64,000 nt of DNA from Kibdelosporangium sp. MJ126-NF4 (GCF_000826545.1 NZ_CDME01000011.1:832001-896000), one strand, 5' to 3'. Shown: positions 45,220 to 53,388, counted from the stretch's first letter. The notes: generated by a model not told the origin, from the letters alone. Program-made: numbers and translations.

Positions 45220-45764
45220 ACGACGCGGACTACATGCTGCCCTGCGGGCGGGATGTGGAAACCGTGTGGGACCGACTGACCACTGTGGACGCCGGAGACG
45301 CCGACGAGCACGACCTGTCCTGCCCGCACTGCACCGCGACCCGTGACAGCCTGCGCGCGCTGCGCTCGGCGGTCGACGAGATGGCCACCGAGGAGGTCGA
45401 ACCACCCACCGACCTGGTCGGACGGATCATGTCGGCGGTCCGCGCCGACGCGAGGCGCCGCGACATGGTGCCGTTGCCGAGCCAGGAGCCCAACGAGGCG
45501 AGGATCAGCGCACAGGCGATCGCCTCGGTGCTGCGGTTCGCCGCTGACACGGTCGAGGGAGTTCGGGCGCGCGGGTGCAAGGTTCACCAATCCGACGCGC
45601 CGGACAGCATCGAAGTCGAACTGAGCATCGCTGTCAGCTACCGCGGCCTGGCCGCGGGAGCGTACGACCTGGTGCGCGAACGGGTGACCAGCGCGGTGTC
45701 CGCACGGATCGGCGTGCGGCTCGACAAGCTCGACATCGTTGTGGCCGACGTGTTTGACACGTGA
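45210..45764 (+). CDS. Zinc-finger (anti-sigma-like) and Asp23 fusion protein
   Basis: 184 residues from ATG 45210 (GGAGGTG upstream); ATG 45216 is the alternative. N-terminal part carries a HxxxCxxC motif (His34, Cys38, Cys41 in HDLSCPHC), as in zinc-binding anti-sigma domains, followed by a helix. From about residue 95 the sequence (ISAQAIASVLRFAADTVEGVRARGCKV, IAVSYRGLAAGAYDLVRERVTSAV) resembles the Asp23/Gls24 envelope-stress fold. No membrane segment. The coupling with the sigma factor suggests it binds that sigma factor; this is inference. Confidence 0.75.
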   Translation: MAMNDADYMLPCGRDVETVWDRLTTVDAGDADEHDLSCPHCTATRDSLRALRSAVDEMATEEVEPPTDLVGRIMSAVRADARRRDMVPLPSQEPNEARISAQAIASVLRFAADTVEGVRARGCKVHQSDAPDSIEVELSIAVSYRGLAAGAYDLVRERVTSAVSARIGVRLDKLDIVVADVFDT

Positions 45765-45780
45765 CGAAGAGGGAGTGTGC

Positions 45781-46146
45781 GTGTTCGAGAGTGTTGTATC
45801 GGGCTCGGTCGTCGCCGCCGTCGCGGTGAACGCGGCCAACGGCGTGTCCGGAGTGCGTGTGCAACCAGGACTGGGCGACCTCGTGGGTTCCGTCGCGCGA
45901 CTGGCACGCCAGCGCGTGAAAGGCCTTGACCCGGCGCCAACCGAGGGTGTCCGGGTGCGGTTCGGGCCGGACGGCAGCGCGGCCGTCGAGGTCAACATCG
46001 CCATCTCCGGCCAGGACCAGGCCGCGGTGACGGCCCGGCTGGTCCAGGACGCCGTGACCGCGGCCGTGTGTACCGCGACCGGTCTCGTGGTCTCCTCCGT
46101 GCTGGTCTCGATCCTCGACATCGACGTGCCAAGGCGGCCATCGTGA
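45781..46146 (+). CDS. Asp23/Gls24-like protein
   Basis: 121 residues from GTG 45781 (GAGGGAG five bases before; GTG 45775 would have no room). Sequence pattern VVAAVAVNAANGVSGVRV, EGVRVRFGPDGSAAVEVNIAISG and ARLVQDAVTAAVCTATGL is that of Asp23-type domains, which assemble at the cell envelope in Gram-positives. The gene overlaps the next by 4 bases (GTGA). Confidence 0.75.
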   Translation: MFESVVSGSVVAAVAVNAANGVSGVRVQPGLGDLVGSVARLARQRVKGLDPAPTEGVRVRFGPDGSAAVEVNIAISGQDQAAVTARLVQDAVTAAVCTATGLVVSSVLVSILDIDVPRRPS

Positions 46147-46472
46147 GCGCAAAGGACGACACGACACAGGCCGTGCTGGCCGCGCTGAACAAAGTGGACG
46201 GACTGCGGCCGTCGACTCCATCGGGAGTCGCGGCCGCGTCGTGGGTCCCGCTGGACTGGGACGGCCTGGCCGTCGACATCAGCGAAGACGTTGTCCGCGT
46301 TCAGGTCGTGGCGACACAGCTGCCGCTGCCCGCGCTGCTCGGCAAGGCGAACGCCGTGATCCGCCCGGTGCTGGCCAAGACCGAGTGGGCGAGCGCGCGG
46401 CTGGAGATCGTCGTGACCGATGTGGACCGTGCGGCTTTCAAACGCGACAGTCGTCACAGAAGCGGAGCGTGA
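46143..46472 (+). CDS. Small Asp23-operon protein of unknown function
   Basis: 109 residues from GTG 46143, overlapping the previous stop. Alternating strand/helix pattern (AVLAALNKVDGLRPST, GLAVDISEDVVRVQVVATQLPLPALLGKANAVIRPVL, ARLEIVVTDVDRAAF) suggests a truncated relative of the Asp23 fold, though identity is less clear than for its neighbours. Basic C-terminus. Position inside the operon supports a joint role. Confidence 0.65.
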   Translation: MSAKDDTTQAVLAALNKVDGLRPSTPSGVAAASWVPLDWDGLAVDISEDVVRVQVVATQLPLPALLGKANAVIRPVLAKTEWASARLEIVVTDVDRAAFKRDSRHRSGA

Positions 46473-46552
46473 CGAACGAACGACCAGCCGGGTCCAATCA
46501 GTGCCAGTCCAGAGGCCGCACAGGCCTCGATGAGAAACGGAGACGAGTACCC

Positions 46553-47038
46553 ATGACGAACTCCACCGCAGAGAAGGCTCAGTCCGCCCAGAAGACCCAG
46601 GGCAACGAGCCGGGCAACGCGCTCGCCAAGCGCACCGGCGGGCTGCTCACCGAGGACGGCAACACCACCATCGCCGACGTCGTCGTGCAGAAGATCGCGG
46701 GTCTCGCGACTCGCGAGGTCAGTGGTGTGTACGCGCTCGGCGGCGGCACCGCGCGGATGCTCGGCGCGATCCGTGACCGCATCCCGGGCGCCTCGGCGAG
46801 CGTCGGCCAGGGCGTGTCGGTCGAGGTCGGCGAGAAGCAGGCCGCCGTGGACCTCGAGATCGTCGTCGACTACGGCGTGGCCATCAACGACCTGGCCAAG
46901 ACCGTGCGCCGAAACGTGATCACCGCGATCGAGCAGATCACCGGCCTCGAGGTGGTCGAGGTCAACATCAACGTCAACGACGTGCACCTGCCCGGCGACG
47001 ACGATGAGGACGAGCCGGAGAACAGCCGCGTCCAGTGA
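46553..47038 (+). CDS. Asp23/Gls24 family envelope stress response protein
   Basis: 161 residues, the clearest Asp23 in the operon: TTIADVVVQKIAGLATREVSGVYAL, VSVEVGEKQAAVDLEIVVDYGVAINDLAKTVRRNVITAIEQITGLEVVEVNINVNDVHLP. A low-complexity, charged N-terminal region (about 1-30) precedes the domain. In Firmicutes Asp23 is membrane-attached through AmaP, and an AmaP-like gene closes this operon. Confidence 0.9.
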   Translation: MTNSTAEKAQSAQKTQGNEPGNALAKRTGGLLTEDGNTTIADVVVQKIAGLATREVSGVYALGGGTARMLGAIRDRIPGASASVGQGVSVEVGEKQAAVDLEIVVDYGVAINDLAKTVRRNVITAIEQITGLEVVEVNINVNDVHLPGDDDEDEPENSRVQ

Positions 47039-47117
47039 GTGCCCAGCGAGTGAGAAGGGGGTCGCTGCCCGGCACTGTGGCGGCAGCGGCCCCATTGTCC
47101 CAGCAAGGAGGAAGACC

Positions 47118-47294
47118 ATGAGTGGCACGACTTTGGGCCTGCTCACCGGGCTCGCTCTAGGCCTCGCCGCCGCGTTCGGCGGGTTCACCGCGTTCCTGTT
47201 GGTCCTCGTGTTCGGCGCGCTCGGTCTGCTCGCCGGGCGTGTCGCGGACGGCAAGCTGGACCTCGCCCAGTTGCTCGGCCGGGACAGGGACTGA
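47118..47294 (+). CDS. DUF2273-type small membrane protein
   Basis: 58 residues from ATG 47118 (AAGGAGG upstream). Two hydrophobic helices (LGLLTGLALGLAAAFGGFTAFLLVLVFGALGLLAG) joined by a short turn, then a polar C-terminus (ADGKLDLAQLLGRDRD). Typical small partner of Asp23 proteins. Probably anchors the complex in the membrane. Confidence 0.8.
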   Translation: MSGTTLGLLTGLALGLAAAFGGFTAFLLVLVFGALGLLAGRVADGKLDLAQLLGRDRD

Positions 47295-47297
47295 CAC

Positions 47298-47633
47298 ATG
47301 ACAGCCACACTGGCGACCGCGCTGCCGAACGAGATCGACCGCGGCCGGACCTCGGTGGCCGACCGGGTGGTCTCCCGCATCGCGCAGGCAGCGGCCGCGG
47401 AGGACCAGGACGTGGTGTCGGCCAAGACGAGCGCGCGCGTCACCGGGACGACGGCCGCGCTCGACATCCGGGTCGGCCTGCGCTATCCCGCGCCGGTCGG
47501 CGCGTCGACCGAGCGGTTGCGCGGCCACCTGGTCGACCGGGTCGAGCAGCTGACCGGCATGTCCGTGTCGCAAGTGGACATCGCGATCACCGCGCTGACG
47601 TCCGATCGCAAGGAGCACCGGAGGGTTCAATGA
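47298..47633 (+). CDS. Asp23/Gls24-like protein
   Basis: 111 residues. Pattern SVADRVVSRIAQAAAAEDQDV, AALDIRVGLRYPAPVGASTERLRGHLVDRVEQLTGMSVSQVDIAITAL matches the Asp23 fold. ATG follows the DUF2273 stop by three bases, and the stop overlaps the next start (ATGA). Cytoplasmic, member of the envelope-stress operon. Confidence 0.82.
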   Translation: MTATLATALPNEIDRGRTSVADRVVSRIAQAAAAEDQDVVSAKTSARVTGTTAALDIRVGLRYPAPVGASTERLRGHLVDRVEQLTGMSVSQVDIAITALTSDRKEHRRVQ

Positions 47634-48163
47634 TCCGCAGGCCTCGTCGCGGCATCCCCGCCGTGCTGACCGCCGTCGTCCTGCTCGGCGCCTTCGGCAT
47701 CGTGGCCGTGTGCGCCGTCCAGCTCGCACTCGGCCAGCCACCGCTGATCAGTTTCGACGCGGTGGCGACCCGTGCCAACCAGACACAGTGGACCGATCTG
47801 GTGCCCGCGATCGCCGGTGGCGTCGCGGCTTTCCTCGGGTTGCTGCTGGTGCTCGCCGCGATCATCCCCGGCAGGTCGCGGATACTCGGGCTGACACCGG
47901 ACGACAGCACGCTGGACGCCGCGATCTCCCGGACAAGCCTGCGCACGACGCTGCGCGACGCGGCCAAGGTCGACGGCGTCACCGCGGCCAAGGTCAAGCT
48001 GCGCCGGGGCCGTGTGCGCACGGCCGTCCGCACTGACCGGACCGTCACCGACGGTCTCGCCGACGCGGTCCGCGCCGCTGTCGAACAGCGCCTCGACCAC
48101 GTCGGCCTCGCCAGGCAACACCAGGTCACCGTGTCGGTGAAAGCACCAAGGAGCACGCCATGA
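47630..48163 (+). CDS. DUF6286-type membrane protein
   Basis: 177 residues with two membrane helices (about 9-31 and 59-80) and a C-terminal Asp23/AmaP-like soluble domain (TSLRTTLRDAAKVDGVTAAKVKLRRGRVRTAVRT, LADAVRAAVEQRL). Resembles the DUF6286 proteins that accompany actinobacterial Asp23 genes. Overlaps both neighbours by 4 bases. Exact role unknown. Confidence 0.78.
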   Translation: MIRRPRRGIPAVLTAVVLLGAFGIVAVCAVQLALGQPPLISFDAVATRANQTQWTDLVPAIAGGVAAFLGLLLVLAAIIPGRSRILGLTPDDSTLDAAISRTSLRTTLRDAAKVDGVTAAKVKLRRGRVRTAVRTDRTVTDGLADAVRAAVEQRLDHVGLARQHQVTVSVKAPRSTP

Positions 48164-48717
48164 GCAGCCTCAACCGGCCGGCCAGGCTGAACCGGTCAGT
48201 GCTGGCGCTGTGCGGACTGGTCCTGCTCGCCGCGGGCGGCCTCGCCCTCGCCGCGCACTTCATGGGCCGGTCCACGCCACTGATCCCCGGAACCACGCTG
48301 CCGCCGACGTGGGTGCTGGTCGTGATCGCCGTGGGAACCGCGTTGGCGGGCCTGCTGTGTGTCGGCTGGCTCGGCGCCCAGCTCAACCGCAAGCCGAAGA
48401 CCACGACCTGGCGGTTGACCAGCACCACTGGCCGTGGCCACACGACGCTGCCCGGTGCTGTGGCCGTCGAGCCGTTCGCCGCGGAAGTGCACGGCTACCC
48501 CGGTGTGCACACGGTGGACGCCAGAATGACCGGAAAGCCGGATTCGCCCCTGCTCGTCCTGCTGATCCGGGCCAACCAGGACGCCGACCTCGCCGACATC
48601 CGGCGACGGATCAACGACGACGGCCTGCCCCGGCTGCGGCAGGCACTGGAACTGCCGGAACTCAAGGTCCGCGCCGAATTCCGGTGCACAACGAAAACCG
48701 GCCCTCGCATTCACTAG
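48160..48717 (+). CDS. AmaP-like alkaline-shock membrane anchor
   Basis: 185 residues with two N-terminal membrane helices (VLALCGLVLLAAGGLALAAHF and WVLVVIAVGTALAGLLCVGWLGA) and a soluble domain. The helix-loop-helix and following domain are the AmaP pattern; AmaP ties Asp23 to the membrane. Last gene of the operon, closed by a hairpin at 48762-48784. Confidence 0.8.
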   Translation: MSSLNRPARLNRSVLALCGLVLLAAGGLALAAHFMGRSTPLIPGTTLPPTWVLVVIAVGTALAGLLCVGWLGAQLNRKPKTTTWRLTSTTGRGHTTLPGAVAVEPFAAEVHGYPGVHTVDARMTGKPDSPLLVLLIRANQDADLADIRRRINDDGLPRLRQALELPELKVRAEFRCTTKTGPRIH

Positions 48718-48761
48718 TGCCGCCGACACGCGCAACCAATGTGGCCTTCGGTGCGCCAGAT

Positions 48762-48784
48762 GCAACCAAGGCGGCCTTCGTTGC
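48762..48784. terminator. Hairpin between convergent amaP-like and DUF2537 genes
   Basis: GCAACCAAGGC (48762-48772), one base, GCCTTCGTTGC (48774-48784), a stem of 11 with one mismatch. A degenerate copy of the same 23-bp motif precedes it around 48731-48754. Probably a shared terminator. Confidence 0.5.
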
Positions 48785-48808
48785 GTCCGACCCGGCGAGG
48801 CGCGGGCG

Positions 48809-49396
48809 TTAAAGCAGGACGATCACCAGGGAGATCCAGCCCAGTGCGAGGCCGGACACGACCCCGAGCGCGACCCACCGCCAGATCAGGACCCGGCGAG
48901 CCAGCCAGATCGACGGCGCGAGCCCGGCCGTGACCACGACATTGGCGCCGATCGCGAGCAACGCGCTCGTGTCGCTCAACGTGATCGCCAACGTCAGCAC
49001 AGCCGACAGGGTCACCAGGGCCATCAGCGCGCTCACCGTCAGCCCGGTCAGCCACGGCGTGGGCTCGGGCTGCGGGGCTTGCCGCCGCGGCGCGGGCGTG
49101 GCCGGGACGGCGTCCACGAACAGGATTTCCCCGGTCAGCGGGTCGTGGTACCGAACAGTGGTCTCCAGCGCCCCGGACAACCGGTCGGCCAGCTGCATGC
49201 CACGGCGGGACACGAGGACAGCGGCCGAGGCGTCCTCGGGCGCGTCTGCGCGCTGCATTGCGGCCACCACATGTGCCCACTCGTTCAGCGCGGTGATCAG
49301 CTCGTCGGGGACGTCGAGCACCCGAGGGTCGATCACCCCGTCATCGGGCGCGACCAGCTCCACCCGTTCACCGTTCGTGCGCAGTTCCACCGGCAC
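48809..49396 (-). CDS. DUF2537-like membrane protein
   Basis: 195 residues from GTG 49396, which lies 2 bases past the methyltransferase stop; GTG 49390 is the alternative. A polar N-terminal part (PVELRTNGERVELV, PDELITALNEWAHVV, AAVLVSRRGMQLADRLSGAL) is followed from about residue 115 by four hydrophobic helices (WLTGLTVSALMALVTLSAVLTLAITL and three others). This fits DUF2537 proteins of actinobacteria. Function unknown. Probably co-transcribed with the methyltransferase. Confidence 0.75.
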   Translation of the reverse strand: MPVELRTNGERVELVAPDDGVIDPRVLDVPDELITALNEWAHVVAAMQRADAPEDASAAVLVSRRGMQLADRLSGALETTVRYHDPLTGEILFVDAVPATPAPRRQAPQPEPTPWLTGLTVSALMALVTLSAVLTLAITLSDTSALLAIGANVVVTAGLAPSIWLARRVLIWRWVALGVVSGLALGWISLVIVLL

Positions 49397-49398
49397 AG

Positions 49399-50193
49399 CT
49401 AACCAGCCCCCAACGCGTAGAAGGCGACGGCACCGGCTGTCGCGATGTTCAGCGAGTCGACACCGCCCGACATGGGGATGCGCACGGCGTGGTCGGCCGC
49501 GTCGATCGCCTCGTCGGTCAGGCCCGGTCCCTCCGAGCCGAGGAGCACGGCCACCTTGCCGTCCGTGCTGACATCGGCCAAGGGCAGGGAGTCCGCTCTC
49601 GGTGTCAACGCGAGAACCTGGAATCCGTTTTCCCGCAAGTACTTCACCGCACCGGGCCACTCGGTCACGCCGGTGAACGGGATCGCGAGCACGTGCCCCA
49701 TGGAAACGCGCACACTGCGGCGGTACAACGGATCACTGCAGCCGGGCCCGAGCACCACGCCGCCGAAACCGAGCGCTGCCACGTTGCGGAACAGCGACCC
49801 GAGGTTCTCGTGATCGCCAACGCCTTCCAGGACAACGAGCCTGCGCAGGCCCGCGAGGTCGGCCAGTTCCCACGGCCGCGCGCGGTCGGCGACCGCGAGC
49901 ACACCGCGGTTGAGGTGGAAGCCGACGACCTCGGCCATGACATCGGCTGATGTGACGTATGCGGGGACCGCACTGTCCACTTCGGCATCCAGTTCGGCGA
50001 TCCGGCGCTGCACGCCCAGCAGTGCGCGCACCGGGTACGGCGAGGCCAGCAGCCGCCGGACGACCACCACTCCTTCCGCGATGACCAGGCCCTTTCCACC
50101 GGGCCGGTCCGGCCTGCGGTCGGCCGTGGTGAGGTCACGGAAGTCGTCCAGTCTCGGATCGGCTGGGTCTGTTATCCGGATCACGTCGGCCAC
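49399..50193 (-). CDS. SpoU/TrmH-family RNA 2'-O-methyltransferase
   Basis: 264 residues. SPOUT knot enzyme transferring methyl from S-adenosylmethionine to a ribose of tRNA or rRNA. Motifs: N-terminal substrate-binding part (DFRDLTTADRRPD, KGLVIAEGVVVVRRLLAS), motif 1 in GVGDHENLGSLFRNVAALG, motif 2 LLGSEGPGLTDEAIDAADHAVRIPM and motif 3 SLNIATAGAVAFYALG. Which nucleotide is modified is not evident. Divergent from the ligase-family gene. Confidence 0.9.
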   Translation of the reverse strand: MADVIRITDPADPRLDDFRDLTTADRRPDRPGGKGLVIAEGVVVVRRLLASPYPVRALLGVQRRIAELDAEVDSAVPAYVTSADVMAEVVGFHLNRGVLAVADRARPWELADLAGLRRLVVLEGVGDHENLGSLFRNVAALGFGGVVLGPGCSDPLYRRSVRVSMGHVLAIPFTGVTEWPGAVKYLRENGFQVLALTPRADSLPLADVSTDGKVAVLLGSEGPGLTDEAIDAADHAVRIPMSGGVDSLNIATAGAVAFYALGAG

Positions 50194-50383
50194 ATCACTG
50201 ATCTTCCCATGGTTAGGGCTCCCACCTGACGGGAAACCCCGCTGTGTCCGAGAGCCCTGCTACAGCGGAGCGTTATACCCGGGTGACTGACAGCACCGAT
50301 TTGGCCGCTAGCTATCCCGCTAGTTGTTGTGTCAACGTTGGATTTCCCGCTGGTGACGCCGAGCCGAGCGAAGGGGAGGCGGC

Positions 50384-51880
50384 ATGGGAAGGGACGTGAC
50401 GACCGGGACGAGGACCCGGGAGGATCGCCAGGGATATCGCCGCAAAGTCCAGCGGTGCCTCGACGCGTTGGCCGCGATGCTCAACAGCGAGACGTTTGCG
50501 TTCCACCGCAGGCACATCGGCCTTGAGATCGAACTCAACCTTGTCGACGACCGGCTGTCCCCCGCGATGACCAACTCCGTCGTGCTGGAGAAGATCGACG
50601 ACCCGGACTTCACGCTGGAACTGGGGCAGCACAACCTCGAACTCAACGTCCGGCCGAGGCCGCTCGACGGCACCGGGGCGATCGAGCTGGAGAAGGACAT
50701 CAGGGCCTCGTTGACCAGAGCCAACTCCAAGGCGCACGACGCTGGCTCCGACCTGGTGATGATCGGAATCCTTCCCACAGTGCGGGAAGAGCACTTCGAC
50801 GCGCGCTGGCTGTCACCGAAAGGCCGCTACCGCGTGCTCAACGAGCGGATCTTCGCCGCACGCGGCGAGGAAATGCTGCTGAACATGGAAGGCGACCCGA
50901 TCCCCGGCCGCCAGCCGGAGCGGCTGCGCTGCTACGTCGAGTCGATCCTGCCGGAGGCCGCGTGCACGTCGGCGCAGCTGCACCTGCAGGTCGCGCCCGA
51001 GGACTTCGCCGCGCACTGGAACGCGGCGCAGTGCCTGGCCGGGCCGCAGGTCGCACTCGGGGCGAACTCACCTTTCCTGCTGGGCAAGGCACTCTGGCAC
51101 GAGACCAGGATTCCGCTGTTCGAGCAGGCGACCGACACCCGTTCGGAGGAGCTCAAGAACCAGGGTGTCCGACCGAGAGTGTGGTTCGGCGAGCGGTGGA
51201 TCACGTCCATCTTCGACCTCTTCGAGGAGAACGTCCGGTACTTCCCCGGACTGTTGCCGGAGATCGAGGACGAGGACCCGATGGCCGAGCTGGCCGAGGG
51301 CCGGGCGCCCACATTGCGGGAACTGCGGCTGCACAACGGAACCGTGTGGCGGTGGAACCGGCCGGTCTACGACGTCGTCGACGGCGTCCCGCACCTGCGT
51401 GTGGAGAACCGGGTCCTGCCTGCCGGACCGACCGTTGTGGACCTGATCGCCAACGCCGCGTTCTTCTACGGCGCGCAGCGCGCACTGGTCAACGAGGACC
51501 GTCCACTCTGGACGCAGATGTCGTTCCAGGCGGCCGAGGAGAACCTGTACTCCGCCGCCAGGCACGGCCTCGGCGCCCAGCTGTACTGGCCGGGCATCGG
51601 CTGGATCCCGCCGGACGAGCTCGTGTTGCGCAGACTGCTTCCCATGGCGCACGAGGGTTTGCGCGACTGTGGCGTCTCGGACACCGCGCGGGAGCGGTAT
51701 CTGGGCATCATCGAGCAGCGCTGCGTCGCCCGGCGCAACGGCGCCTCGTGGCAGCGGGAGACCGTGGCCAGGATGGAGCAGCGCGGGATGAGCAGGGACC
51801 GGGCGCTGGTCGGCATGCTGCGGGCGTACATCGAACTGATGCACACAGGTGAGCCTGTACACACGTGGCCGGTCGGCTAG
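50384..51880 (+). CDS. Glutamate-cysteine ligase family protein
   Basis: 498 residues from ATG 50384 with AAGGGGAGG upstream. GCS2-type ATP-grasp-like carboxylate-amine ligase: HIGLEIELNLVDDRLSP with the metal-binding Glu pair, LGQHNLELNVRPRPL, CYVESILPEAACTSAQLHLQV, ALGANSPFLLGK and ENRVLPAGPTVVDLIANAAFF. Members make gamma-glutamylcysteine (glutathione, ergothioneine or related thiols). The substrate amine here is not determinable. Followed by a large inverted repeat and the TetR/heme oxygenase/SOD group, so redox protection is the likely context. Confidence 0.82.
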   Translation: MGRDVTTGTRTREDRQGYRRKVQRCLDALAAMLNSETFAFHRRHIGLEIELNLVDDRLSPAMTNSVVLEKIDDPDFTLELGQHNLELNVRPRPLDGTGAIELEKDIRASLTRANSKAHDAGSDLVMIGILPTVREEHFDARWLSPKGRYRVLNERIFAARGEEMLLNMEGDPIPGRQPERLRCYVESILPEAACTSAQLHLQVAPEDFAAHWNAAQCLAGPQVALGANSPFLLGKALWHETRIPLFEQATDTRSEELKNQGVRPRVWFGERWITSIFDLFEENVRYFPGLLPEIEDEDPMAELAEGRAPTLRELRLHNGTVWRWNRPVYDVVDGVPHLRVENRVLPAGPTVVDLIANAAFFYGAQRALVNEDRPLWTQMSFQAAEENLYSAARHGLGAQLYWPGIGWIPPDELVLRRLLPMAHEGLRDCGVSDTARERYLGIIEQRCVARRNGASWQRETVARMEQRGMSRDRALVGMLRAYIELMHTGEPVHTWPVG

Positions 51881-51972
51881 CGGTTGCGACCGGAGATCCG
51901 TTGGAGGTATTCGGCGGATCCAGGTTTCCGCTGGGCGTCGAGACCTCTGACGGATCTCCGGTCGTAACCGCT
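51879..51972 (+). promoter_or_regulatory. Long inverted repeat between ligase-family and TetR genes
   Basis: Arms of 23 bp (51879-51901 and 51950-51972, starting AGCGGTTGCGACCGG) with one mismatch, enclosing 48 bases that can fold further (CCTCT with inner GAGGT). It overlaps the ligase stop and ends 12 bp before the TetR start. It could be a terminator, a TetR operator pair, or both. Confidence 0.5.
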
Positions 51973-51983
51973 ACTCTCGACGG

Positions 51984-52580
51984 ATGCCGAAGATTCTCGG
52001 CGAGTCGCTGGCCGAGCACCGCTCACAGGTTCGAGCGAAGGTGTTCGACGCGATGCGCACGCTGCTGTACACGCGTGGTTTCGACGCGATCACGTTGTCC
52101 GGTGTGGCCACGGCCGCCGGGGTCGGCCGGACGGCGATCTACAACCACTTCCCCGACCGGGAGTCGTTGCTCGTCGCGTTCGTCGAGCACGAGACCTCGC
52201 AGTACGTGATCCGGCTGCGCGAGACGCTGGCAGAAGTACAGGACCCGGTCGAGGCGCTGTCGATGTTCGTCCGGATGCAACTGCGGGTACTCGCCGGACG
52301 GCACGCGCCGCCGGGCGCGAAGCTCAACGCGCTGCTCTCGCCGGAGGCGTACCAGCGGATGGCCGAGCACGTCGACCCGATCACCGCCGAGCTGCGGTCG
52401 ATCCTGACCGAGGGGATCGCCTCGGGTCAGATGGTCGCCGAGGACGTGGACGTGCTGGTCACGATGATCACCGCGAGCCTGGCGTCCCGTGAGGTCGTCG
52501 ACGCGGGCACGGAACTGGACGACACGATCGAGACCGCCGTGCGCTTCATCTTGAGAGCCGTCGGAGTTAGGGTGGCCTAA
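51984..52580 (+). CDS. TetR family regulator
   Basis: 198 residues. Helix-turn-helix at about 15-60 (RAKVFDAMRTLLYTRGFDAITLSGVATAAGVGRTAIYNHFPDRESLL). The C-terminal ligand domain is helical (EALSMFVRMQLRVLAG, KLNALLSPEAYQRMAEH). No strong Shine-Dalgarno. The gene sits between the long inverted repeat and the heme oxygenase gene, so control of one or both is likely; an inverted repeat CTGACA-GCGG-TGTCAG (52605-52620) may be its operator. Confidence 0.85.
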   Translation: MPKILGESLAEHRSQVRAKVFDAMRTLLYTRGFDAITLSGVATAAGVGRTAIYNHFPDRESLLVAFVEHETSQYVIRLRETLAEVQDPVEALSMFVRMQLRVLAGRHAPPGAKLNALLSPEAYQRMAEHVDPITAELRSILTEGIASGQMVAEDVDVLVTMITASLASREVVDAGTELDDTIETAVRFILRAVGVRVA

Positions 52581-52585
52581 CCGAG
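52567..52585 (+). promoter_or_regulatory. Iron box (DtxR/IdeR-type) ahead of heme oxygenase
   Basis: TTAGGGTGGCCTAACCGAG, 14 of 19 matches to the consensus TTAGGTTAGGCTAACCTAA, with the key TTAGG and CTAACC halves intact. Overlaps the TetR stop and ends 52 bp before the heme oxygenase start. Heme oxygenases are commonly iron-repressed in actinobacteria. Confidence 0.6.
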
Positions 52586-52604
52586 GCTGATCCCCTATCC
52601 TTTT

Positions 52605-52620
52605 CTGACAGCGGTGTCAG
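52605..52620 (+). promoter_or_regulatory. 16-bp inverted repeat upstream of heme oxygenase
   Basis: CTGACA-GCGG-TGTCAG, perfect 6-bp arms, just before the Shine-Dalgarno AAGGAG. A candidate TetR operator for the adjacent regulator. Confidence 0.5.
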
Positions 52621-52637
52621 ATAAAGGAGACGTACGC

Positions 52638-53288
52638 ATGAGCCCGACCTTCTCGGAGACCCTGCGAGCTGCGACGTTGCCCGTCCACGAGCAGGCAAAC
52701 CACTCGCCGTACATCTCAGCCCTGCTCGGCGGGGAACTGTCAGTCGACGCGTTCGCCGCGTTGGCCAGCCAGCTGTACTTCGTCTACTCGGCGCTCGAGG
52801 ACGTGGCCGAGCAGGTGAGCGACGACCCGATCGCGGGCAAGTTCGTGTTCCCGGAGCTCAACCGCAGGGCGGCGCTGCGCGAGGACATGACGTACTACTT
52901 CGGCCCCGACTGGGAGTCGGAGGTCAAGCCGCTGCCCGCGACGGCGGCGTACTGCGACCGCATCCGCGAGGCAGGCACCTCGTGGTCCGGCGGCTTCGTG
53001 GCGCACCACTACACGCGCTACCTCGGCGACATCGCAGGCGGCCAGGTCATCCGGCACAAGCTGAAGAACCTGCACGGCGTGACCGGCCCAGGCTCGATGT
53101 TCTACGTGTTCGACCAGATCCCGAGCGCGCCGAAGTTCCGGGACAACTACCGGGAGTTGCTGAACACCGCGCCATGGGACGCGGCCGACCGCAAGCGCTT
53201 CATCATGGAGAGCGTCCGCGCGTACGAGCTCAACGTCGGCGTGTTCACCGCACTTGCCGAGGACATGCCCCGGTATTCCATGTCCTGA
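52638..53288 (+). CDS. Biliverdin-producing heme oxygenase
   Basis: 216 residues from ATG 52638 (AAGGAG 8 bases upstream). Opens heme to biliverdin, CO and iron, releasing iron inside the cell. Proximal heme ligand His17 in LPVHEQANHS, distal-helix GDIAGG in YLGDIAGGQVIRH, Tyr/Lys contacts in FVAHHYTRYLG. Typical HmuO/HO length and helical makeup. Iron box and inverted repeat precede it; sodA follows about 100 bp later on the same strand, fitting an iron and oxidative stress neighbourhood. Confidence 0.93.
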   Translation: MSPTFSETLRAATLPVHEQANHSPYISALLGGELSVDAFAALASQLYFVYSALEDVAEQVSDDPIAGKFVFPELNRRAALREDMTYYFGPDWESEVKPLPATAAYCDRIREAGTSWSGGFVAHHYTRYLGDIAGGQVIRHKLKNLHGVTGPGSMFYVFDQIPSAPKFRDNYRELLNTAPWDAADRKRFIMESVRAYELNVGVFTALAEDMPRYSMS

Positions 53289-53342
53289 GTTGACGATCAT
53301 CACCTTGGGCCGGTCCGGCGACGGCCTTCTATTGCGAGTAGG

Positions 53343-53372
53343 TTGCAGGTACCAAATACTTGTGGATACCTA
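53343..53372 (+). promoter_or_regulatory. Candidate sodA promoter
   Basis: TTGCAG (53343-53348), 18 bp, TACCTA (53367-53372), followed closely by the GAGGAGG ribosome binding site. Inside an imperfect GGTA/TACC palindrome that may bind a metal regulator. Confidence 0.4.
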
Positions 53373-53388
53373 CCCGTGAGGAGGGCCG

